Assembly: GCA_965247455.1 (NCBI GenBank)
Contig: CBDFHE010000017.1
Location: 591,104-655,103, forward strand
Direction of reading: 5' to 3'
From: JACZYA01 sp965247455
Lineage (GTDB): Bacteria; Acidobacteriota; Terriglobia; Acidiferrales; 2-02-FULL-67-57
Length of the DNA stretch: 64,000 nt
Part shown: positions 1-8,769 of the stretch, in pieces
How positions within the stretch are numbered: position 1 is the stretch's first letter
How the letters are laid out: every line of letters begins with the position of its first letter
Notes under the pieces: generated by a model
Databases searched by the model: none
Seen by the model: only the letters and a program-made list of their open reading frames with translations
What the model was told of the DNA's origin: nothing
Made by a program: the position numbers and the translations under genes

Positions 1-1
1 T

Positions 2-319
2 ATCGTGGGGCGGGAGATCGCGGTGCTGGGCCTGCGCACAATTGCCGCCGCAGAGGGCTTCAGCATCGCCGTCTCTGAGCTGGGCAAGGCCAAGATGGCG
101 CTGCAAGTCTGCGCCGCCACTCTCCTGATCCTGGTGAACCGCTATCCCAGCCTGCGCACCTGGGGGACGGTGGTTCTGTGGTTGATGGTCCTTTCGGCCC
201 TCATCAGCGCCGTGCAATACTTTGCCAGCTTCTGGCGGAACGTGGACGAGCGGGTCAAGGAGCGTGGACGGTTGCACCTCCTGCGGCGGCACAAGAAGCA
301 GGATGTCGCCGCTCAGTAG
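2..319 (+). CDS. pgsA: CDP-diacylglycerol--glycerol-3-phosphate 3-phosphatidyltransferase, C-terminal part
   Basis: The reading frame is already open at the left edge, so only about the last 105 residues are present. PgsA makes phosphatidylglycerol phosphate from CDP-diacylglycerol and glycerol 3-phosphate in the inner membrane. The segment GREIAVLGLRTIAAAEG followed by VSELGKAKMALQ matches the family's conserved region downstream of its CDP-alcohol phosphotransferase motif. Two hydrophobic helices follow (about residues 35-75), then a basic cytoplasmic tail. The catalytic CDP-alcohol motif itself lies outside the window. The stop overlaps the start of the next gene by 17 bp, which suggests co-transcription. 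A broader CDP-alcohol phosphotransferase call is the only real alternative. Confidence 0.85.
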   Translation: MVGREIAVLGLRTIAAAEGFSIAVSELGKAKMALQVCAATLLILVNRYPSLRTWGTVVLWLMVLSALISAVQYFASFWRNVDERVKERGRLHLLRRHKKQDVAAQ

Positions 320-860
320 AGAAGAGCAGCGCTGGCTACTGGAACTGGCGCGGCGGGCGATTGCCTCCCAATTCTCCGCCGCGACCCTCGATCTGGCCGA
401 GGTCAGCAAGCAATCCTTGTCGCCGCAGGTGCGCCAGCCTGCGGGTGCTTTCGTCACGCTAAACCGGCAGGGAAAACTGCGCGGCTGCATCGGCGCCATC
501 CAGTCGCAGAAGCCGCTGTTTCAAACCGTGGCCGGGTGTGCCCTGGCGGCTGCCTTTCGCGATGCGCGCTTCCCGCCGCTTGCCCGCGAGGAGTTGGAGG
601 GAGTCGAGATCGAGATTTCCGTTCTTTCTCCTCTGTTTGCCATTCGTCCGGAAGAGGTGCGGGTAGGTGAGCACGGGCTGTTGGTCACCCAGGGCTTCCA
701 GCGCGGGCTGCTGCTGCCGCAGGTGGCCTCTGAACACGGCTGGACCCTGGAGCAGTTTCTGGAAGAGACCTGCGCCAAGGCCGGGCTGCCACGGGACGCC
801 TGGGAAAAAGGCGCGCGGCTGGAAGCCTTTACCGCCGTCGCTTTCTCGGAGGCTGGGTAG
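303..860 (+). CDS. AMMECR1-family protein (AmmeMemoRadiSam system protein A type)
   Basis: A 185-residue protein whose ATG at 303 lies inside the end of pgsA. The central LRGCIGAIQS segment is the signature of the AMMECR1 domain, and the segment around VEIEISVLSPL also fits. The family often sits beside a Memo-like protein and a radical SAM enzyme in the AmmeMemoRadiSam set; those partners are not visible downstream here. Biochemical function is not established for the family. The frame is open further upstream (from 222), but that extension lies wholly within pgsA, so the ATG at 303 is preferred. Confidence 0.85.
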   Translation: MSPLSREEQRWLLELARRAIASQFSAATLDLAEVSKQSLSPQVRQPAGAFVTLNRQGKLRGCIGAIQSQKPLFQTVAGCALAAAFRDARFPPLAREELEGVEIEISVLSPLFAIRPEEVRVGEHGLLVTQGFQRGLLLPQVASEHGWTLEQFLEETCAKAGLPRDAWEKGARLEAFTAVAFSEAG

Positions 861-1150
861 CTAGCGGGCCGGCACTCCGACAGCCCTCAAGCCTAGCCTC
901 CCCGACCTTCTCCAACCAAACCTTGACAGCAAGGTAACTCTACGTAGCTATATCGCATCTCGATATATCCGGGGCGGATAGTTCCTGGATAAAGACCGGA
1001 GGAGAAATGCGGAAATCTCAGCGCGACCCCAATCCCTTGCTGCCGCTGACCCCGGCGGGGTTTCAACCCCGCCACAAGCGATGCCAACCAAGTTGGGGCT
1101 TTAGCCTGCCTGCGGCAAGCAGGCCGCTGGGCTGAACTCTGCAGCAAGTA

Positions 1151-1552
1151 CTAGGGCACCAGAACGAAGTGGGCGCGGCGATTGAGTTGCCGGCAGGGCT
1201 CGTCGCTTGACTCGGTGCAGAACGGTTGCTGCTTGCCCACGCTGACGGTTTGCAGCCGCTCGGGACTCATCCCCAGCGAAACCAGGTGATCGCGGGCGGC
1301 TTCGGCGCGCCGGGTTCCCAGCCGCAGGTTGTAGTCGTCGGTGCCGACCTCGTCGCAGTGTCCTTCGATCAGAATCAGCGCCTCGGGATAGGCCATCAAA
1401 AATTCTGCTGTCCGTTGCAGCACCGCGGCCGCCTCCGAAGTAATTTCCGGCTGGTTGAATTCGAAGAAAATATCCTGCACCGATTCCGCGAACACTTGCT
1501 CCAGCGGCGGCGTCGGCGGGGCCGGCGGGGGTGGCGGCGGCGGTTGGACCAC
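1151..1552 (-). CDS. OmpA-family peptidoglycan-binding domain, C-terminal part of a frameshifted gene
   Basis: A proline-rich linker leads into an OmpA/Pal-type domain, with SVQDIFFEFNQPEI, then LILIEGHCDEVGTDDYN, then LGTRRAEAARDHLVSLG and a closing NRRAHFVLV. These are the standard peptidoglycan-binding elements. The only start codon in this frame is a GTG at 1552, but the frame stays open upstream to about 1738. That upstream part encodes an Ig-like piece (IERGRTATLSW ... NPAETTTYTLTARGPGG) that continues the gene at 1711-2661. This is therefore best read as the C-terminal half of one envelope protein of roughly 500 residues, not as an independent gene. Confidence 0.8.
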   Translation of the reverse strand: MVQPPPPPPPAPPTPPLEQVFAESVQDIFFEFNQPEITSEAAAVLQRTAEFLMAYPEALILIEGHCDEVGTDDYNLRLGTRRAEAARDHLVSLGMSPERLQTVSVGKQQPFCTESSDEPCRQLNRRAHFVLVP

Positions 1553-1710
1553 GGTCAGGGTGGCGGTAGTCTGCGTCCCGCCTCCGGGGCCGCGGGCTGT
1601 GAGCGTGTAGGTGGTGGTCTCGGCGGGATTGACGTTCTGGGTTCCGCGGCGGCTGACCGGGCCGATGCTGGGGGAGACTTCAATCTGCTGGGCGAACTTG
1701 GCGGCCCAGC

Positions 1711-2661
1711 TCAGGGTGGCGGTGCGGCCGCGCTCAATGCTGTGGCCGGCACCACCGTCAGGCTGACCTGCGGCGGCAGCGGCGGTTGCAGTTCCACCAG
1801 GTCTCCGGCGTGGATTTCGCCCCGGCTGAAGTTGATGATGGCGGTCGCGCTCTTGGTGTCCACGTGAACCACAAACGCTTCGCCCAGAATTTCCCGGGGA
1901 AGATCGCTGCGGTTGCGAGGAAAGGCGTAGCCACGCGACATGCCGGGAGCGCTGCGCAACTGGCCCTGGCCCATGCTGCGTGAACTCGGGTCCTTACTGC
2001 CCCGGCCGGAGCGGAAGATGCGGAGCGAGTCGCCCACTTTGACTCCCTGGGTGGTTCCCAGGTTGACGTAGATGGGATCCCAGTCTCCCACCATGCGAAA
2101 CAGCTCCTTGCCGGCCACGATGATGCCCTCCGCCAAACCGGTCGGAGGGGCAAGGAGATCGAGTGTGGTACGGAAGTTGAAGTCCGGCAAGGGCCGTTCT
2201 TCAAAAGGAATTACCACATCGCCTGCCATCGTGGCGCCGCATTCGAAGCTGATGCGCGCGGTGGAGGTGGTGGGATGCACGGCAACTACTTCCACCCAGC
2301 TCACGTTCTGGTAGAGGCGCCCCATCGACCGCAGCAGGGAGCCCTGTCCTTTGAAGGCGTCGCTCGGGTGGGTGTTGTTGATCCGCCGCACCACCTGGAA
2401 GCGCTGGCCCACCTGCACTTGGGCGTCGCGGCCCTGGCTGAGGTAGATGAGTTCATTATTCGAGTACATGGTTCGCCCCGCCGCCCCTTCGGCCTTGACC
2501 ACTCGAAGAGTGGAGGGAAGCGGCTGGGAAGCGGCAAAACCTGAGCAATAGGCGTCCTTCAGGCGGGCCTGCGACGGGGGCTGGTACCCTTGGGCGGCGA
2601 CTGAAACCGTCAAGCCCAACAGCAAGAAACCCGCACCAGCGGCCATGCACATGCGTTTCAC
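1711..2661 (-). CDS. Secreted envelope protein, N-terminal part of a frameshifted OmpA-family gene
   Basis: A signal peptide (KRMCMAAGAGFLLLGLTVSV then AAQG) follows a GTG start at 2661, which has GGGAGG seven bases upstream. An ATG at 2709 in the same frame lacks a ribosome site and would bury the signal peptide. The mature part contains beta-rich repeats (for example VKVGDSLRIFRSGRG) with no named domain I recognise. The last in-frame residues, SLTVVPAT, are followed by a short nonsense tail ALSAAAPPP and a stop. In the other frame the next residues are IERGRTATLSW, which would follow VVPAT naturally in an Ig-like domain. A one-base loss near 1738-1743 would explain this. Confidence 0.75.
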   Translation of the reverse strand: MKRMCMAAGAGFLLLGLTVSVAAQGYQPPSQARLKDAYCSGFAASQPLPSTLRVVKAEGAAGRTMYSNNELIYLSQGRDAQVQVGQRFQVVRRINNTHPSDAFKGQGSLLRSMGRLYQNVSWVEVVAVHPTTSTARISFECGATMAGDVVIPFEERPLPDFNFRTTLDLLAPPTGLAEGIIVAGKELFRMVGDWDPIYVNLGTTQGVKVGDSLRIFRSGRGSKDPSSRSMGQGQLRSAPGMSRGYAFPRNRSDLPREILGEAFVVHVDTKSATAIINFSRGEIHAGDLVELQPPLPPQVSLTVVPATALSAAAPPP

Positions 2662-2917
2662 GGTATCCCTCCCGAGACCTAAGGATACACTCTCAATTGT
2701 GGTGGGCACTGCGTCGCTGCCTGAACGCTAGCAGAACGCCGGCGCAGTTGTCAAGCTGAAACACACGCCGGTTTCGTGGGCGGGAATTTTTTCTTGGTTT
2801 CCCCCCTTTTTCTTCTTCAGGGCTGGGCTCCAGGGCTCCGGCAGTTTTCCCTTGCTTTACAACCTTGGGAGGCTGTGTTAGAAGCCCTTGCTTGTTCTTC
2901 TCAGGGGAAACACAGCC

Positions 2918-4430
2918 GTGGCGCGAACCAATTTGCCCGATTCGGTTGCTCTGGTGGTGGCGGAGCGCACCCCGACGGCGTTCTGGGCAGCGCTGTGCCG
3001 GGCGGAAAAGTCCGCCACGGGTGGTCGAGCTGCGGCTGGACTACCTGGGCAGCGTCGCCGAGATTGTGGGCGTGCTGGAGAAGCTGGCGCGGCGGCCAAG
3101 CCGCCTGATTTTGATCGCCACCTGCCGGCGGCGCGCCGACGGCGGCGAGTTCGGCGGCAGCCCTTCGGCCCAACTGGCCCTGCTCGAGCTGGCCGTGCGC
3201 GCCGGCTGCCGCTGGGTGGACGTAGAGGCCGCCACGCTGGAGGCTTTCCCCCGGCGGTTGCGGGGAGTGTTTCTGCGCAGCGCGCGACGCATCGTCTCCC
3301 GGCACGACTTCAAGCGTACGCCCGCCAACCTGCCGGCGCTCTACCGTCGCCTCAAACAGTTGAGGGGCGAGTTGGTAAAGATTGCCGCCCTGGCCCGCAC
3401 CCACCGCGACGCTGTTCGCATGCTGGAGCTGGCCCGGCGCCACCGCCGCCGGGTGGTGGCCCTGCCTATGGGCACGATAGGAATTCCGGGCCGGGTGCTT
3501 TCGCTGCGCGCCGGCAGCGCGCTCGCCTACGCCGCTCCCGATGTCGGCACGCCGACTGCGCCGGGGCAGCTTAGCTGGAGCGAGCTGCGCGCTCGCTACC
3601 GCGCTCCCAAGCTCAACGCCCGCACCCGCGTCTATGGCGTCATCGGGCAGCCCATCTTGCACTCGCTTTCGCCGCCCATGCACAACGCCGCCTTCGTCCA
3701 CGCGCGCCTGAACGTCGTTTATCTCCCCTTTGAAGTCGCCAACGTGAAAGATTTCCTTGCTTGCTTGAAAGCCTACCGACTGGCCGGCTTCAGCGTCACC
3801 GCCCCCCACAAGCAGGCCATCCTGCGTCACCTGGACGAGATTGATCCGCTGGCGGAGATGATCGGGGCAGTGAATACGGTGGTGGTGGGCCGCAACGGGC
3901 GGCTCTCCGGTTTCAACACCGACTACGTTGGCGTGCTGCGTACCCTCCAGCGCTACATCCACCTCGAACGCAGCCAGGTCTTGCTGGTGGGCGCCGGAGG
4001 CTCCGCCCGCGCCTGCGCCTTCGCGCTGGCGACGGCCGGCGCTTTTGTCTGCGTCACCTCCCGCCGGGCGGGGCGGGCGCGTGCGCTGGCCCGCGCGGTG
4101 GGCGGCGAGGCCGTGCCTCGACAGACGCTGGCCCGGCGGCGCTTTGACGCCATCATCAATTGCACCCCGGTGGGACAGGCGCCCTACCCAAACGCCATGC
4201 CGCTGGCGGCCCGCGAGCTCAACACGCGGGTGCTGTTCGACCTCGTGTACAATCCTCCCCAGACCCGGCTGCTGCGGGAAGCCCGGCGGCGCGGCGTTCG
4301 CACCGTGCCTGGCTGGCAGATGCTGGTGGAACAAGGAGCGGCGCAGTTTGAAATTTGGACCGAGCGGCGCGCCCCGCTCCAGGTGATGCGCCGTGTGGTG
4401 TTGAACGGCCTCCGAACGGCGGAGGGTTGA
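2918..4430 (+). CDS. aroDE: Bifunctional 3-dehydroquinate dehydratase / shikimate dehydrogenase (frameshift near the N-terminus)
   Basis: This fusion catalyses two consecutive shikimate-pathway steps, 3-dehydroquinate to 3-dehydroshikimate to shikimate. The N-terminal half is a type I dehydroquinase: ELRLDYL, then SRHDF with the catalytic His, then VKIAA with the Schiff-base Lys. The C-terminal half is AroE: HSLSPPMHNAAF, SVTAPHKQ, GAVNTVVV, FNTDYVG, the LLVGAGGSARA nucleotide-binding loop and GWQMLVEQGA. The likely start is the GTG at 2918 with AGGGGA nine bases upstream, giving ARTNLPDSVALVVAERTP. That frame must switch between about 3008 and 3022 to reach VVELRLDYL. A purely in-frame call would begin at 2865 with an implausible N-terminus. 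Confidence 0.88.
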
Positions 4431-4511
4431 CTTATGGCTGCCCCGCGATCGCCTTCTGAGCTGACTCGACCATTCAACCAATGAACCATTCAACCGATAA
4501 ACTCCTCCACC

Positions 4512-6005
4512 ATGGTTGAGCCTGACTTCAAGACGTTTTCCCGCCTGGCCCGGCAGGGCAACGTGATTCCGGTCGTGCGCCGCATCACCGCCGACCTGCT
4601 CACCCCGGTGTCGGCCTACCTGCGGCTTGTGCGTCGCGGCGACCTCTCCTTCCTGCTGGAGAGCATTGAGGGCGGCGAGAAGATCGCCCGCTACAGCTTC
4701 ATGGGCGTCGGCCCCTTCCGGCAACTGCGCTACCGCGACGGCATGGCTGAGATCACTGAAGGCAGGCTATCCGCAGGGAAGGGCGAGCGCCGCAGCGGTG
4801 ACCTGTTCGACCAGCTCCGCTCCCTCACCCGTGCCTACCGGCCGGTTGCCTGGCCCGGCCTGCCGCCGTTCACCTCCGGCGCGGTGGGTTATTTTTCCTA
4901 CGATGTCGCCCGGCTGCTGGAGCGGCTGCCCGACCGCACCCGCGACGACCTGGGGTTGCCGGACGCGCACCTGCTGTTCTTCTCCGACCTGCTGGTGTTC
5001 GACCACGTGCGGCACCAGATTCTGCTGATCGCCAACGTGTTCCTGGAGGGACGTTCGGGCCTGCGCCGCCACTACAATCGCGCCGTCAAGCGCCTGGACG
5101 CGATGGCAACGGCGTTGCGCCAGCCCCCGCCTGAGCCGCGCGCTACTAGGGCCGGGCGAGCGTCGCCCTCCAAAGTCCGTTCCAATGTTCGCAAGGCGGA
5201 TTTCCTGGCAGCGGTGCGGCAGGCCAAGCGCCACATCCGCGCCGGCGACGTCTATCAGCTGGTGCTCTCGCAGCGCTTCCAGACCCGCCTTCGCACCGAC
5301 CCGTTTTCGCTCTATCGCGCGCTGCGCATCGTCAACCCCTCGCCCTATATGTTTTTCCTTAACCTGGGCGAGGTGCAACTGGTGGGCGCCTCGCCCGAAA
5401 TGCTGGTCAAGGTGCAGGGCCGCACCGCGCACTACCGCCCCATCGCTGGCACCCGGCCGCGCGGCGCGACCGAAGAAGAAGACCGGCGCCTCGAGCAGCA
5501 ACTCAAACACTCCGTCAAAGAGCGCGCCGAGCACGTCATGCTGGTCGATTTGGGCCGCAACGACTTGGGCCGCGTGTGCGAGTACGGCTCGGTGCAGGTG
5601 GAGGAGCTGATGACCGTCGAGCGCTACTCCCACGTCATGCACCTGGTTTCGAGCATCCGCGGGCGGCTGCGGCGCACGGTGGATTGCTTTGGGGCGTTGG
5701 CGGCTTGCTTCCCCGCCGGCACCGTCACCGGCGCGCCCAAGGTGCGCGCCATGGAGCTGATCGAGCAGATGGAGCCCGCCCGCCGGGGCGTCTATGCCGG
5801 TTGCGTCTGCTACCTGGATTTCTCCGGCAACCTCGACTCCTGCATCGCCATCCGTACCATGGTGGTCAAGGACGGCGTGGCCTACGTGCAGGCCGGGGCG
5901 GGCATCGTGGCCGACTCGCAGCCCGAGCGCGAGTACCAGGAGACCGTCAGCAAGGCCCGCGCCCTCCTGGCCGCGATAGAATTGGCTGAGAAAGGTTTGG
6001 AATGA
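4512..6005 (+). CDS. trpE: Anthranilate synthase component I
   Basis: TrpE converts chorismate and ammonia to anthranilate, the first committed step of tryptophan synthesis, with TrpG supplying ammonia. The 497-residue length is normal. Conserved chorismate-binding elements are present: AGDVYQLVLSQRF, PSPYMFFLN, ASPEMLVKV, IAGTRPRGAT, DLGRNDLGRV, FPAGTVTGAPKVRAMELI and QAGAGIVADS. An N-terminal LLES element, typical of the tryptophan feedback site, occurs about 50 residues in. No clear Shine-Dalgarno sequence precedes the ATG. trpG follows on the same strand after a 430-bp repeat-filled gap. Confidence 0.95.
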   Translation: MVEPDFKTFSRLARQGNVIPVVRRITADLLTPVSAYLRLVRRGDLSFLLESIEGGEKIARYSFMGVGPFRQLRYRDGMAEITEGRLSAGKGERRSGDLFDQLRSLTRAYRPVAWPGLPPFTSGAVGYFSYDVARLLERLPDRTRDDLGLPDAHLLFFSDLLVFDHVRHQILLIANVFLEGRSGLRRHYNRAVKRLDAMATALRQPPPEPRATRAGRASPSKVRSNVRKADFLAAVRQAKRHIRAGDVYQLVLSQRFQTRLRTDPFSLYRALRIVNPSPYMFFLNLGEVQLVGASPEMLVKVQGRTAHYRPIAGTRPRGATEEEDRRLEQQLKHSVKERAEHVMLVDLGRNDLGRVCEYGSVQVEELMTVERYSHVMHLVSSIRGRLRRTVDCFGALAACFPAGTVTGAPKVRAMELIEQMEPARRGVYAGCVCYLDFSGNLDSCIAIRTMVVKDGVAYVQAGAGIVADSQPEREYQETVSKARALLAAIELAEKGLE

Positions 6006-6435
6006 GGACAGACCGCAATCGTTCCTACTATGCGCCGAGCCCCCAGCTTGTCCCGCGTTTGTCGGCGGGGGCACCTGCCTGGGGGCGTCGCATTACAAAG
6101 TCTCTCAGTCCGGAAGAGGTGCGGAGTTTATCCCGCCAGCGGCGGGACACCCGCTTTCTATCGCCGAGCCCCGTGGCCTGTCCTGAGCGAAGCCGAAGGG
6201 CACCTGCCACCGGGCGGATATTCAGAGGTCCCAGTTTGGAAGAGGGGCGGAGTTTACCCCCGTGCGGGGGCACCCGCTTTCCGGGCCGTCGAGACTTGGT
6301 CGCAAAGTATGTCCAGCCTCGTGGCCCCCGCCACGGGGAATTCCCCGCGGCCTCAGCCGGGGGACGTCGCATCGTAAAATCCCTCAGTCCGGAAGAGGTG
6401 CTTTGCACCCGCTTTTTCCTGAGGGGGCATTTGCA
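6006..6435. repeat. Composite of dispersed palindromic repeats between trpE and trpG
   Basis: No gene is seen in this 430-bp gap. It holds two copies of a unit beginning CGTCGCAT and containing CTCAGTCCGGAAGAGGTG (6086-6122 and 6365-6400), each followed by hairpins ending in GCACCCGC or similar. Between them lie a CCTGAGCGAAGCCGAAGG element (from about 6181) and further GC-rich inverted repeats. A third copy of the CCGGAA(A/G)AGGTG core lies at 9461-9480. The array separates two genes that normally form a tight operon, so it is probably transcribed. Confidence 0.75.
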
Positions 6436-7005
6436 GTGACTTTCCTGCTCGACAACTACGACTCCTTCACCTACAACCTGGCGCAATACTTGGGCGAGCT
6501 GGGCGAGCGCGTCACCGTCCGCCGCAACGACCAGGTGACACTGGCGGAAATCGAGCGCCTGCGCCCGCACCGCATCCTCATCTCTCCCGGGCCGGGGACG
6601 CCTGACAGCGCCGGGATTTCCCTGGCTCTCATTGAGCGCTTCGCCGGGCGCGTGCCCATCCTGGGCGTCTGCCTGGGCCACCAGGCCATCGGGCAGGCTT
6701 TCGGCGGGAAGGTAGTAGGCGCGCCCTACCTGATGCACGGCAAGACCAGCCACATCGTCCACGACCGGCGGGGGGTGTTCCGCGGGCTGCCGCCGCGCTT
6801 CCAGGCCACGCGCTACCACTCGCTGGTGGTCTCGCCCAAAGGTTTTCCGAAGAAGGAGCTGGTCGTCAGCGCCCGCACGTCTGACGGCGTCATCATGGGC
6901 CTGCGCCACCGCCGCTACCGGGTCGAGGGTGTGCAGTTCCACCCCGAATCCATCCTCACCGACTCGGGCCGACAGCTCCTGCGCAACTTCCTCTCCCTGC
7001 GCTGA
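6436..7005 (+). CDS. trpG: Anthranilate synthase component II (glutamine amidotransferase)
   Basis: A class I glutamine amidotransferase that hydrolyses glutamine and passes ammonia to TrpE. It starts TFLLDNYDSFTYNLAQYLG, carries ISPGPGTP, the nucleophile elbow GVCLGHQAIG, and the His-Glu part of the triad in GVQFHPESIL. The GTG at 6436 is chosen because GAGGGGG lies about ten bases upstream and the protein then begins exactly where family members do. The frame stays open upstream to 6262, but that stretch is repeat sequence. Length 189 residues, typical. PabA is a possible alternative; the neighbouring trpE favours TrpG. Confidence 0.93.
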   Translation: MTFLLDNYDSFTYNLAQYLGELGERVTVRRNDQVTLAEIERLRPHRILISPGPGTPDSAGISLALIERFAGRVPILGVCLGHQAIGQAFGGKVVGAPYLMHGKTSHIVHDRRGVFRGLPPRFQATRYHSLVVSPKGFPKKELVVSARTSDGVIMGLRHRRYRVEGVQFHPESILTDSGRQLLRNFLSLR

Positions 7006-7094
7006 CTCTTCCGGTCGAGCGCAGCAGTTCCTGGCCGTAACCTTCTGAATTCTTTGCAGTGAAGGTGTTCGGCAGGTCTGCCGATGAATAGGGC

Positions 7095-7550
7095 GTGTGC
7101 TGTGAGACCCGGGGGGCCAGGCTTTCAAGCAAATGCCGGGAATCTGCTCGCTCGACCCGTGCCGGGCGCAGCGGGCTCTTCCTGCTGATTGTTTTTCTCT
7201 TCCCGCCGTTCTTGTTTGCGCAGGAAGTTCCCCTTGAAACACACCGGTTTTGGGATCGTAGCAACCTGATTCGCCTCGGCATCAACGCCGGCGCGCAGAC
7301 CCTGGACGCCGTTTCCACCCAGCGCTTTCTCCAACGCGGGACGGCCAGAGAGCTCAACCCGCTGGCGCGCCCGTTCGTCACCCGGGGATGGGACGGGCAG
7401 GCTATCTATTCCTACGGCCTGGGCGTCGCGCTGCCGGTCGGCCTGAGTTACGTTTGCCACCGGTGGGGATGGCACAAGTTGGAGCGAGCCACGCCGGTGC
7501 TGTTTGCTGTCCCCTCGGGCGTCGCCGGCGGCCTCAACTTCCGCTTCTAG
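7095..7550 (+). CDS. Hypothetical secreted or membrane protein
   Basis: A 151-residue frame with a hydrophobic segment (LFLLIVFLFPPFLFAQ) that looks like a signal peptide or anchor. The mature part is rich in small residues and has two further moderately hydrophobic stretches (AIYSYGLGVALPVGLSYV and ATPVLFAVPSGVAGGLNFRF). I do not recognise the family. The terminal Phe-Arg-Phe resembles outer-membrane or small integral membrane proteins of this phylum. The GTG at 7095 has no obvious ribosome site, so the true start may lie closer to the hydrophobic segment. Coding is supported by the signal-like start and a clean stop, not by a known domain. Confidence 0.55.
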   Translation: MCCETRGARLSSKCRESARSTRAGRSGLFLLIVFLFPPFLFAQEVPLETHRFWDRSNLIRLGINAGAQTLDAVSTQRFLQRGTARELNPLARPFVTRGWDGQAIYSYGLGVALPVGLSYVCHRWGWHKLERATPVLFAVPSGVAGGLNFRF

Positions 7551-7623
7551 ATTTTTCCGCGCTTGCCGCCAGCTCTCCCTGGCTCTCTCGAAGGCCGGAA
7601 TCCTTCTTCGCTCTTTCAGGTCG

Positions 7624-8688
7624 TTAGTGCTCGCGGTGTTCCCCTTTGAGCGCCTGGTCGGCGTCGCGCCAGAAGAGCAGCGCCGCCGTTGCGCACAACC
7701 CAAACTCCACCGCGATCAGGTAGGACACCCAGAAGGCAGGACGACTAAAACTGGGCACGGCGAAGAGGGCAATGGTCGCCGGGGTCGCAACCCAGGCCAG
7801 CAGAATCGAAACCAGTCTTTGGAACCAATACCCCCAGCTCTTGTCTCTTTCCGGCAGCGTCGTGAGGTGGTTTCTTACCAAGCCAATCAGCAGCCAGGGA
7901 TAGGCCTTCTCCGTCAAGGTCCTGCCGTCAGGAAAGATGGCCGGCAGGCGCGACAACCGGCGCCACAGCAGCCGCAGGTTCATGTGCAGATAGACGAACA
8001 CACAGAACAGCACAACCGGCATGGCGACAAGGAGGTCATTGAAGTCAACCTTGGTCTGGATGATGGGCAGGGTAAGCTTGCCCGCATCGGGCTTGCTGAA
8101 GATGGCGACCACGGAATAGGCACAGGCGAGCAGGGTGGAGAGGAACAGCTTGCGGCAGTTGCGGGCGGCTTCCTCCAGAGTCCGCAAGGGTTCCTGGAAG
8201 TTGCGCAGCTCTTCCGGAAGCTTGGCGGCGGTCAAGTCGGCGTAGGCAAATTGGTCCGGCTGCGCCCCGGTGGCCCGGGTCAAGTCGGCGTGGTCCAGCT
8301 TGGCTTCGCTGAAGTCTGCGCGGAAGAGGTCAGCGGAGCGCAGGTCAGCCTGGGTGAGTATTGCAGCCTTAAACTTGGAGATTCTGAGATCGGCTCGCAG
8401 GTCGGCACCCATGAGGCGGGCCCCGTGCAGGTCGGTTTCCCGGAGGTTGGCCCCGTGCAGGTTGGCTTCGGTGCGGTCGGCCCTGTGCAGGTTGGCTTTG
8501 TGGAGGTCCCTTTCGGAGAGATCGGTGTTGCTCAGGTCGGCTCGTTGGCCTTCTTCGCCATCCGTCTCGCTCCACTTCTTGTGCTCAGCCAGAATGCGTT
8601 GCAGTTCCTCAGCTGAAATTTCACGGTAACGGGGCTTTTGATTCTGCGCAGCCTGGGCTTCTGCCTCGAATTGTTTGTCCTCAGCCAA
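7624..8688 (-). CDS. Pentapeptide-repeat membrane protein
   Basis: Residues about 50-150 form a pentapeptide-repeat solenoid with the A(D/N)Lxx periodicity (ADLSNTDLSERDLHKANLHR ... ADLRSADLFRADFSEAKLDH). The C-terminal half contains about four hydrophobic helices, for example LFLSTLLACAYSVVAIF, LLVAMPVVLFCVFVYL, LVSILLAWVATPATIALF and WVSYLIAVEFGLCATAALLF. This predicts a cytoplasmic repeat domain anchored in the inner membrane. Some pentapeptide proteins mimic DNA or bind gyrase, but nothing here supports a specific role. The ATG at 8688 fits. The gene lies between two repeat-rich gaps. Confidence 0.85.
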   Translation of the reverse strand: MAEDKQFEAEAQAAQNQKPRYREISAEELQRILAEHKKWSETDGEEGQRADLSNTDLSERDLHKANLHRADRTEANLHGANLRETDLHGARLMGADLRADLRISKFKAAILTQADLRSADLFRADFSEAKLDHADLTRATGAQPDQFAYADLTAAKLPEELRNFQEPLRTLEEAARNCRKLFLSTLLACAYSVVAIFSKPDAGKLTLPIIQTKVDFNDLLVAMPVVLFCVFVYLHMNLRLLWRRLSRLPAIFPDGRTLTEKAYPWLLIGLVRNHLTTLPERDKSWGYWFQRLVSILLAWVATPATIALFAVPSFSRPAFWVSYLIAVEFGLCATAALLFWRDADQALKGEHREH

Positions 8689-8769
8689 TAGAACCCATCC
8701 TGGATAGGTGAGCGGTTGGGGTAAAGACTACACACAAAGCTTTGAGAAGTCCACTTTCCTCCACCGGGG

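Noticed and set aside
923..951. TTGACA followed by an AT-rich TAGCTATAT patch, promoter-like on the plus strand
   Set aside because: No plus-strand gene follows before 2918, and the next gene is on the minus strand, so nothing supports its use.
2901..4724. A 607-codon open frame on the minus strand opposite aroDE and trpE
   Set aside because: It mirrors the plus-strand genes, has composition typical of antisense frames in GC-rich DNA, and no recognisable motif. Similar long antisense frames at 4767-6074, 25657-26601, 26504-27634 and 50081-51514 were rejected for the same reason.
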